Of a DNA stretch of 33,654 bases, positions 1 to 6,577 are shown in pieces (positions within the stretch are counted from its first letter, which is position 1; every line of letters begins with the position of its first letter). Source of the DNA: Oscillospiraceae bacterium (GTDB lineage: Bacteria > Bacillota > Clostridia > Oscillospirales > Ruminococcaceae); the NCBI GenBank assembly GCA_029007315.1, contig JAQXHO010000162.1:1-33654 (forward strand), given 5' to 3'. The translations under genes and the position numbers were made by a program. Under the pieces are notes generated by a model. The model was given only the letters and a program-made list of their open reading frames with translations, searched no databases and was not told where the DNA came from.

Positions 1-3000
1 TTTGTATTCTGGAGTATAATTGAAGCCTTGCCGCCTTCACTGCTGACTGTGAAATCAGCTGAACAAGATTCTGCAAACCTTACATTGGGATCATCAAATA
101 CTGCGATAACCTTGCTGATGTTTGTACCATTATAATCAGAACCCTGGAACTGAGTATCTCTTGCACTCCATTCAGTGTTTGTAAGTCCGCTGCCAAAGTC
201 AAATACATTGTAGTACAGATTGCCTTCCTGCTGAACTTCACCTGCATCAATCTTTGATGACCAGCCGCATCCATCATAACAATTATGAACTGTACCCTGT
301 GCATTGTCGCAGTAAACAATAACCTTCTTTATTACAGCAGCTTCATTCGGGAAAGTGAGTCCCTTGAGCTGAACCTGGTGAGATTCATATACAATAAATC
401 CGGAACAGTCAACGCTCTGGTCAGGGTTCTTTATTCCTTTAACAACATTGTTGGAAGAACCAACAGTAAAGAGGTTCACAATGCCTGCTGCATCTGAATC
501 GGAGCCTGCAGGAGCCACAGTTTCAATAAGAGCATATGTGCCGGCTTCAAGTCCGTTATCAAATACCCAGAGATTTTCAGTTTCCGTATATGTGTCAACA
601 ACGCTGTAATCTGTATCTGCTGAAAGATCAGAAAGTTGAATATTTTTTGCAGGATCATCAGCTAAGAGTGTTTCAACAGAAGCAATGCCGCTGTCAGTGA
701 TCTTTATCAGTGTAAGCTCTGCGCCTGCAACTGTAAGTTCATTTGAACTGTCGATCTTAGAAATGCTGAAATTGGGCTTAGGTGCGTCCACCATAGTAAT
801 AACACGCTGGGAAGCATCTGTAAGCTCAGATTTATTCCAGCCGTTAAGTTCAGTTCCGATAGAAGGATTAGCAGAGCCGGGACCTCCAGCAGAAACCACT
901 TCAGGGAATTTAACATTTGAATCAGCTGAAGCAGTCAGTGTGTACATATATGTCTTGGTATTATTATCAGCGTCTGTTTCCTTTGTGATGAAGAAATAGA
1001 TGTTTGACGCTTTCAGATAACCGCTTGGTGCGCTTGTTTCTGAAATAGTATAAACATTGCTGAGTGTATAACCGCCGCCGAACATAAAGTTATTGGCTGT
1101 TATGTTACAGTACTGAATGTCGCTGTTCTCATCGGTACCGATTGAGAAGCTTTTGCCGTTTTTGTCTGTTGTCCATGTTACAGGCTCCTTGGCTGCAGCA
1201 CCAAATGAACTTATTGTTCCGCCGCCGAATGCGCTGTTTATGCTGCCTGTACGGTCAGTCATGCTAAGCTCTGCACCGGAAAGAAGATTGCCGGAAGGAT
1301 CGGCTTTCTTTATTGTAACAGCCTGTTCGTCTACGATCTCAAACTTATCTATCTGAGTATAGCCGCTGAAATTAATTATCGGGTTGACTGCATTTCCGTT
1401 TGCAATGACAATACCGTCAGCTGTGCTTCCGGTTTCTGTGAAATAGATAACGATTTCATCTGTTGCATCTGCACCGTCCTTGGTGAATGTACATTCATAG
1501 GATTTCGCATTGCCGATATCTTTGCCTGTTACACCGGTAAATGTTATTTCATTTCCAGATACATTACCGTTTGTACCGTTACATGAAGCTGTCATGCCTT
1601 CTGCGTCCGGAACATTTACAACGATAGTATCATTATCAACATCAAACTTATACTCACGGTCGCCAATCATGTAGATGTTAGAAGCAATTTTTGTGAGATC
1701 TGCTGTTGCCTCCTGAAGCTTTGCCGCTTCAGTAAATGTATTGTCCTTATAAACAACTGCTTTTGCAGTAACGGAATATGATACGTTTGTAAATATTTTT
1801 TCTGTAACTGAAGTGCCTTCATATTCGCCTTCAGATGTTTTCTTATAATACTTATTATTATCAGATGAACCGATCACAAATGATGAACCATCTTTATAAG
1901 TAATGGTTACAGAAACAATATCAGTAGGTTTATTTGAATTATTTGAAGCAATCTGTGTCAGTGTGTCCGGATAGCCATCAGCTTCAAGATCAAATACAAT
2001 CTCAGTTGTACCAGCATCATATAACTTTTCCGGTCCGTTATCGCTGCCATTGACCTGACGCACACAGATCTTACCGGAAGATGAACCGTCAAGTGCTATT
2101 GTAATAGTAGAAATACCTTCGTATTTATCTACGCCTGACAAATCAATCTTCCACCAGTATTCATTGCCGCTGATATTAACCTTATCCTTATAGAAGCATT
2201 CGTACAGATCTTTATTATCGGGATTAGCGGCGATATCAGCCTGATACTGCTCTTCGGTAAATACATCTTTCTTGAAGTATGTTCTTGTACCGGTCTGGAT
2301 CTCATCCTTGATAGGATCGCTTTCTGTAATTTCGAAATAATATTCCTTATCAGAAACAGCATATCCGTCCGGTGCAGTAACTTCCTTCAGAACATATTTG
2401 CCGGAACCAATATTAAACAGAGTGGTGTTGTCTTCAGTTGTAAATTTGCTTACCTGACTAAGTACAGGTTCACCGTTTTCATCAACAACAATTGCACCGC
2501 TGTCATCTGTTTTAACAGCAAATATTCCGATTTCAGCTCCCGGAACAAATGCTCCGTCAGCGTCTGTCTTGTCAAGCTCCATTGAATAGGAAGCGTCTAC
2601 ACCAAGAATGTCGATAGGACCCATAAACGGTCTGTAACCGAATTCAAGACCGCCTGTAAAGGACTTTGCAATAAGTGCGCCGGAAAGGTGTCCTTCACAA
2701 TTGCTTGAAGAAGAAGCATCCGCATTAGGAGCAAGGAGAGAACCATTAAAGTTACATGAAATATACAATCTATCCGCATTCGGGAAATTGTAAAGAATTC
2801 TTGAGGAATCCTTGTGGTTGTTGGAAGTGTTATCTCCCATTTCTGTATTGGAGATCTTTGTTCCGTTTATGTAGGTTCTCTTTGTTTTTCCTGCTGTTCC
2901 AATGTCTATAGCTGTATCATCACAGCTTACGATCATATATGAATCATCAGGAATATTTGTAAAGTAAACATTGGTAGAATTCTGGAAAACACTGAAATCA

Positions 3001-3830
3001 TCTACCTTAAAATATATAACCTTATCTGTACAGTTTTCGCCTGCGTCAAAGGTAATGCCCTCGTCAGTGACTGTTACTGTACCTGTGGGTGCCTTTGCAA
3101 GCACTGCATTTGAACGTTCATTTATTGTACTGAACTGCTCATTAAAGAAGTTTTCATCAAAAGCATTGCTTTTCCAGAAATGAGCAAGCTCATCACCGCC
3201 GCTGACATGTGAACAGCTGCTGCTGTAAGGAACATCTGAACCATTAACTATATGACTGGATGATTCCAGACTGAACTTATCGGAAACAGCAATTTCCTTC
3301 CAGTCACTTGAACCTTTAAAATCACGAACATTCGCTCTTTTTATTGTTTCTCCGCCTACTATTATGTGAGCAAAGTTTGTAACATTCTGATACTCTTCAA
3401 GCTTTCCAAGAGGAGTGGAAGTACCGTAGTCACCGTCACCCGCCTGATAGTTGTAGCCTCCTGTAAATGTAAAGTTTCCTTTTACTGCGTTACGGCCTTC
3501 CGAATCGGCTTCCGAAACATTCATATCGCCATCAAGAAATACAGCAAACTGGCTGGCGATACCAAGGAAATATGTTGCGTTTGCATTGGATATTACCTGA
3601 TCTACCGAATTTGCATTTGACGCCAGAGCATGGCCATGACCAACAAGAAGATCCACGTCAGTAATCTGATCAGTGCTGTCCGCAGAGAGATTATCGACAG
3701 GATTGCCTGATGTACAGCCATTCGTCACATCAGCTGACGCTCTGATTGCCGGCACAGATGTAACAACTTGCGATGCTGCTACGATAGCTGCCAGCGCTGA
3801 GCTTAAAAACCGATGTTTTTTAGTCTTCAT
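1..3830 (-). CDS. Large secreted adhesin: choice-of-anchor A domain plus SpaA-like isopeptide modules (partial, 3' end off window)
   Basis: I translated this frame by hand from the ATG at 3830 and found no stop to base 1, giving about 1,276 codons with the C-terminus missing. The ORF track lists only shadows here. Residues 1-34 form a signal peptide (MKTKKHRF, then a hydrophobic stretch). About 50-410 resemble a choice-of-anchor A domain (DLLVGHGHALAS, FAVFLDGDMN, HIIVGGETIKR). Three SpaA/prealbumin-like modules follow at about 413-500, 832-940 and 1015-1110. Each has an N-terminal Lys strand (MELDKTD, VTIKKADPSG, FSISKIDSS) and a Glu strand (LKEVTAPDGY, ISETSAPSGY, ALIETVAPAG), as expected for internal Lys-Asn isopeptide bonds. 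Residues 500-830 are beta-rich and unassigned (EYWWKIDLSGVDKY). AAAGGATG precedes the start, and a strong promoter lies upstream. Such proteins are usually wall-anchored adhesins or pilin-like stalks. An LPXTG-type signal would lie outside the window. The adhesin role is inferred. Confidence 0.85.
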   Translation of the reverse strand, partial: MKTKKHRFLSSALAAIVAASQVVTSVPAIRASADVTNGCTSGNPVDNLSADSTDQITDVDLLVGHGHALASNANSVDQVISNANATYFLGIASQFAVFLDGDMNVSEADSEGRNAVKGNFTFTGGYNYQAGDGDYGTSTPLGKLEEYQNVTNFAHIIVGGETIKRANVRDFKGSSDWKEIAVSDKFSLESSSHIVNGSDVPYSSSCSHVSGGDELAHFWKSNAFDENFFNEQFSTINERSNAVLAKAPTGTVTVTDEGITFDAGENCTDKVIYFKVDDFSVFQNSTNVYFTNIPDDSYMIVSCDDTAIDIGTAGKTKRTYINGTKISNTEMGDNTSNNHKDSSRILYNFPNADRLYISCNFNGSLLAPNADASSSSNCEGHLSGALIAKSFTGGLEFGYRPFMGPIDILGVDASYSMELDKTDADGAFVPGAEIGIFAVKTDDSGAIVVDENGEPVLSQVSKFTTEDNTTLFNIGSGKYVLKEVTAPDGYAVSDKEYYFEITESDPIKDEIQTGTRTYFKKDVFTEEQYQADIAANPDNKDLYECFYKDKVNISGNEYWWKIDLSGVDKYEGISTITIALDGSSSGKICVRQVNGSDNGPEKLYDAGTTEIVFDLEADGYPDTLTQIASNNSNKPTDIVSVTITYKDGSSFVIGSSDNNKYYKKTSEGEYEGTSVTEKIFTNVSYSVTAKAVVYKDNTFTEAAKLQEATADLTKIASNIYMIGDREYKFDVDNDTIVVNVPDAEGMTASCNGTNGNVSGNEITFTGVTGKDIGNAKSYECTFTKDGADATDEIVIYFTETGSTADGIVIANGNAVNPIINFSGYTQIDKFEIVDEQAVTIKKADPSGNLLSGAELSMTDRTGSINSAFGGGTISSFGAAAKEPVTWTTDKNGKSFSIGTDENSDIQYCNITANNFMFGGGYTLSNVYTISETSAPSGYLKASNIYFFITKETDADNNTKTYMYTLTASADSNVKFPEVVSAGGPGSANPSIGTELNGWNKSELTDASQRVITMVDAPKPNFSISKIDSSNELTVAGAELTLIKITDSGIASVETLLADDPAKNIQLSDLSADTDYSVVDTYTETENLWVFDNGLEAGTYALIETVAPAGSDSDAAGIVNLFTVGSSNNVVKGIKNPDQSVDCSGFIVYESHQVQLKGLTFPNEAAVIKKVIVYCDNAQGTVHNCYDGCGWSSKIDAGEVQQEGNLYYNVFDFGSGLTNTEWSARDTQFQGSDYNGTNISKVIAVFDDPNVRFAESCSADFTVSSEGGKASIILQNT

Positions 3831-3883
3831 AAGCTATCATCCTTTCAATTATTTCACCATTTCATCAATATATGGCTACTCAC

Positions 3884-3912
3884 ATTCTATCACAAATATA
3901 ACATCTTGTCAA
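3884..3912 (-). promoter_or_regulatory. Sigma-A promoter of the large adhesin gene
   Basis: On the minus strand there is a perfect -35 TTGACA, a 17-nt spacer and a -10 TAGAAT. They lie about 50 nt upstream of the adhesin start, so this gene probably has its own transcript rather than depending on the upstream genes. Confidence 0.8.
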
Positions 3913-4007
3913 TAATAATTTCACGTAAATTTTTTTTATTTTTGCATATATTACGGAAAAATATGTGTTTTTTACAGCTATTACAAGGTATTATACAAAT
4001 TAATACA

Positions 4008-4042
4008 GGGCAGCTCTTTATTGCAAGAACTGCCCTTTTTTT
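4008..4042. terminator. Hairpin between the lipoprotein and adhesin genes
   Basis: GGGCAG and CTGCCC pair, extended by TCTT/AAGA across one mismatch around a 6-nt loop. The run of seven T is on the plus-strand side. In the direction of the flanking genes (minus) the hairpin follows the lipoprotein stop codon directly but is followed only by a weak T-rich tract. It probably ends the lipoprotein transcript. As an intrinsic terminator it is stronger against plus-strand transcription. Confidence 0.6.
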
Positions 4043-4643
4043 ACTGTTCGTTACTGCTTTCAGAAGATTCGCCGGTGGTTATTATCAGAGATTCAACAGT
4101 TGCAGATGTAGTGGTCATTTTGATTTCTGATGTAAACTCACTGAATTTTATGTAACCGCCCATATTTTCCATTCTGAATTCTGCAAGGCTGCCGTCGCTG
4201 TTCAGAAATAATAAATAAGGTTCTCCTTCAAGTTCACCTTCAATTTCAATAAGGTCATCTTTACTGCTGCCGCTTATCGTTTCCTCTGATGCTGCATCGT
4301 CAACAGCTCTGATCATCTGCAGAAGCAAAGCCTTTGAAGGAAGTACCGACTGAGGAACTGAAAAAGATAATCCTTTATATGAAGCTGATACATCATCTCC
4401 GCTGAAATCAAGCTGTACGCCGGATACCTCTGCAGGAGATTCAAAGTATACGCTCCATATTCCCGAATCATACCTTGTAAGCATTCCTTCAGCGGTAAAA
4501 TCATCAAGCTCTATCGTAAAATCAGATGAAAAGCTTCCGCTGAGTTTCTGCTCCGCCTTTGCTGAAATGCCGCCGCTTTTTCCGCAGGCAGTACAAAGGC
4601 AAAAAGCAATACATACCGTTACAACCATAATCAGTCTTTTCAT
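4041..4643 (-). CDS. Predicted lipoprotein, unknown function
   Basis: This 200-residue protein has a short basic N-terminus, a hydrophobic segment and a lipobox-like CTAC with the lipidated Cys at residue 20, so it should sit on the outer face of the membrane. The rest is acidic and beta-rich, alternating phrases such as SFSSDFTIELDDFTAEG and YDSGIWSVYFESPAEV. This layout recalls LolA/LppX-fold or DUF4367-like lipoproteins, but I cannot assign a family. The C-terminus is a Ser/Thr/Glu tail. The start has a good ribosome-binding site (AAGGAGATTAGATGCTATG). The gap to nnrD upstream is about 59 nt with no clear promoter, so it is probably co-transcribed with nnrD. A hairpin follows the stop codon. 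Confidence 0.75.
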   Translation of the reverse strand: MKRLIMVVTVCIAFCLCTACGKSGGISAKAEQKLSGSFSSDFTIELDDFTAEGMLTRYDSGIWSVYFESPAEVSGVQLDFSGDDVSASYKGLSFSVPQSVLPSKALLLQMIRAVDDAASEETISGSSKDDLIEIEGELEGEPYLLFLNSDGSLAEFRMENMGGYIKFSEFTSEIKMTTTSATVESLIITTGESSESSNEQ

Positions 4644-4702
4644 AGCATCTAATCTCCTTGTAAGTATTGATGACTGAATTATTTATGATTTAACGTCCTT
4701 TA

Positions 4703-5605
4703 TTATCTGTTTCTTTCTGCCTTCAGAAAAGCCTCAGGTATACACTCAATAATATCACGTGGAAGCATGGCGGTTTGACTGAATTTTTCTGCTGCAATAT
4801 CTCCTGCCATTCCGTGAAGGTATACTCCTGCTTTTGCTGCGTCCTGCGGAGTGAGCTTCTGTGCAGCAAATGCAGCTGTCATTCCTGCAAGAACATCTCC
4901 GCTTCCTCCGCGGCTCATTCCGGGATTGCCTGTGGTATTAATGAAAATCTCATTTTTATAACCCACGAGAGTTCCGTGGCCCTTCAATACTATCACAGCA
5001 CCCGGTAATTGTTTCATCATATTATTAATAGTATACACCCTGCTTCTCTGAACTTCCTGTACAGACACTTTAGCTATCCGAGCCATTTCACCCGGGTGAG
5101 GAGTAAGAATGACAGGTTCTTCTCTGTCTGCAATAATATCTATGCAGCCGGCTGCTGCATTTAGACCATCTGCATCTATGATAAGAGGACATTTTGTTAA
5201 ACGGATGACATTTTTTGTCATAAGAACAGTTTCTTCCGTTAAACCAATTCCGCAGCCTATCAGCACAGCGTCAGACTTGCTTATCATGCCGCAGAGAATA
5301 TCTTCATTGCCGTGCCATGTAATAAAACCCTTATCATCGGTTTTCAATGGCAGAAACATTGCCTCAAAACAGCGTGATGACAATGCCGGTATATTTTCCT
5401 CTGCCGTTGCAGCAGTTACAAGTCCTGCACCGCTTCTCAGGGCAGAATATACTGACATCAGTGAGGCACCAGGCATTCTTCTGCTTCCTGTAATGCAAAG
5501 AAGTCTTCCGAAATCTCCCTTATGTGAGTCCTTCCTTCTTTCCGGAAAAAGACTGCATATTTCAGAAAAAGCAATCTCTCTGATATTTCCGTCTGTAAAC
5601 TCCAT
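4703..5605 (-). CDS. nnrD: ADP-dependent NAD(P)H-hydrate dehydratase (stand-alone YjeF C-domain)
   Basis: This ribokinase-fold enzyme repairs damaged nicotinamide cofactors by dehydrating the S-form of NAD(P)H hydrate with ADP or ATP. Family marks are GDFGRLLCITGS with PGASLMSVYSALRSGAGLVT near the N-terminus, VLIGCGIG and LIIDADGLNA in the middle, LTPHPGEMARI, VLKGHGTLV, and the anion-hole and base motif NPGMSRGGSGDVLAGM. At about 300 residues it is only the dehydratase. The YjeF N-terminal epimerase domain (NnrE) is absent. The track starts at an in-frame GTG at 5608. I prefer the next codon, ATG 5605, because AAGGAGG sits at ideal spacing (reading MEFTDGN). The ribosome-binding site and start lie in a 31-bp tandem duplication, described separately. 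It lies downstream of the sortase gene, past a hairpin, and upstream of the lipoprotein. No link to surface biology is evident. Confidence 0.93.
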   Translation of the reverse strand: MEFTDGNIREIAFSEICSLFPERRKDSHKGDFGRLLCITGSRRMPGASLMSVYSALRSGAGLVTAATAEENIPALSSRCFEAMFLPLKTDDKGFITWHGNEDILCGMISKSDAVLIGCGIGLTEETVLMTKNVIRLTKCPLIIDADGLNAAAGCIDIIADREEPVILTPHPGEMARIAKVSVQEVQRSRVYTINNMMKQLPGAVIVLKGHGTLVGYKNEIFINTTGNPGMSRGGSGDVLAGMTAAFAAQKLTPQDAAKAGVYLHGMAGDIAAEKFSQTAMLPRDIIECIPEAFLKAERNR

Positions 5606-5636
5606 CACAGTTCCTCCTTATAACTGTAAACTCCAT
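5562..5636 (-). CDS. Possible 24-codon leader or decoy ORF over the nnrD start
   Basis: It starts at the upstream duplicated ATG with a full AAGGAGG ribosome-binding site at the same spacing as nnrD. It reads MEFTVIRRNCDG and so on, then stops 14 codons inside nnrD in another frame. The peptide has no recognisable function. If translated, it could lower nnrD initiation or couple to it. It may be only a by-product of the duplication. Confidence 0.35.
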   Translation of the reverse strand: MEFTVIRRNCDGVYRRKYQRDCFF

Positions 5637-5653
5637 CACAGTTCCTCCTTATA
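5592..5653 (-). repeat. 31-bp tandem duplication of the nnrD ribosome-binding site and start codon
   Basis: Two adjacent copies of a 31-bp unit each carry AAGGAGGAACTGTG followed by ATGGAGTTTACAG. The period is not a multiple of three, so the upstream ATG (5636) is out of frame with nnrD. It opens a 24-codon reading frame that covers the real start and ends at TGA 5562-5564. Confidence 0.95.
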
Positions 5654-5687
5654 ATAAGAAAACGCTCATCACACAGAATGAGCGTTT
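5653..5687 (-). terminator. Hairpin terminator or attenuator after the sortase gene
   Basis: On the minus strand AAACGCTCAT pairs perfectly with ATGAGCGTTT (10 bp, 8-nt loop) and is followed by the T-rich TCTTATTAT. It lies about 23 nt after the sortase stop and just before nnrD. I see no convincing promoter between the hairpin and nnrD, so partial read-through may feed nnrD. Confidence 0.65.
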
Positions 5688-5710
5688 CTCAGAATCAAGA
5701 TGATATTTTT

Positions 5711-6562
5711 CTATCGCTCACCCAGACATTTTGCGAAAACAACACATCGCATACCGTCGTTATTCCCTGAATAACAGGTTTGCAGACCTATTATGCGGTC
5801 ACCGTATTCAGGAAGTTCATCATCTTTGCAATAAAGGACGTTTGCGGTAGATTTTATATTACGTACATATTTTTCAAAATCGTTTTTGTCAAGCTTCAGA
5901 TCAGTTGGCTGGGACGGAAGCCAGTATGAGAAATCCGCACCGGATTCACCGTAAAGCACACCGGCTGAAATAACTTCATAAAGATATCGCTTGTCCTCAG
6001 AGGCAACTTCAAAATATGGATGTTCTTTGCCCCATTCTTCATTCAAAAAATTCTTTATTCCGTGAAACATAGAGCCGTCACCCATATTATGGCCATAAAG
6101 AAGAGTCAGATTTTTATCATCAAGATCGCCACGGAAATCCTCATAAATACAGCCGGCGAAAGAACTGTTTCCCTTCCAGTCAGAATGTATGTACTGTTCG
6201 TTGCTGACTCCGTGAACTACCGGGTAATTGATTACTGTATCCTTTATGTATATCCAGCCTGCTACATCATCATTTACAGATTTATACTGTGCAACATTGG
6301 AGATATCCAGTTTCATTTCATAATCTATTTCCTTTTCAGTAGTAGTTGTTGTTGTAGTTGCCTTAGTTGTTGTAACAGTAGTTGTGGTAGTTGTGACAGT
6401 TGTTTCGGAAGTGGGAAGCTCGACATTCATCTGCTGTATATCACGGCTTCCTCCGCATTGCTTAGACATAATGAAAAAAACAATAGCCACAGCGGAAACG
6501 GCAAGAAACATAACAAAAAGCATTACCCTGACAATAATATTTGTTTTCTTTTTCTCTTTCAT
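5711..6562 (-). CDS. Class B sortase
   Basis: This 283-residue membrane-anchored transpeptidase should cleave a sorting signal on secreted proteins and join them to the wall or to each other. Residues 10-32 form an N-terminal membrane anchor. A Thr-rich linker of about 25 residues follows, then the sortase domain. The catalytic triad is visible: His158 in LLYGHNM, Cys263 in GLQTCYSG and Arg272 in GMRCVVFAK. The opening VNDDVAGWIYIKDTVINYPVV and the HSDWKGNSSFAGCIYEDFR segment are typical of SrtB-like enzymes, which often process pilus or cellulosome-type substrates in Clostridia. The start has GGAG overlapping the end of the GH25 gene, 15 nt upstream, so the two form an operon. The adhesin downstream is a plausible substrate, but this is inferred from position only. 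Confidence 0.93.
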   Translation of the reverse strand: MKEKKKTNIIVRVMLFVMFLAVSAVAIVFFIMSKQCGGSRDIQQMNVELPTSETTVTTTTTTVTTTKATTTTTTTEKEIDYEMKLDISNVAQYKSVNDDVAGWIYIKDTVINYPVVHGVSNEQYIHSDWKGNSSFAGCIYEDFRGDLDDKNLTLLYGHNMGDGSMFHGIKNFLNEEWGKEHPYFEVASEDKRYLYEVISAGVLYGESGADFSYWLPSQPTDLKLDKNDFEKYVRNIKSTANVLYCKDDELPEYGDRIIGLQTCYSGNNDGMRCVVFAKCLGER

Positions 6563-6577
6563 TTTTTACTCTCCATT

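Noticed and set aside
80-999. Several short ORFs on both strands at the left edge
   Set aside because: All are shadows of the long minus-strand adhesin frame, which is open from 3830 to base 1.
5109-5654. 181-residue plus-strand ORF
   Set aside because: It is antisense to nnrD, which has complete family motifs and its own ribosome-binding site.
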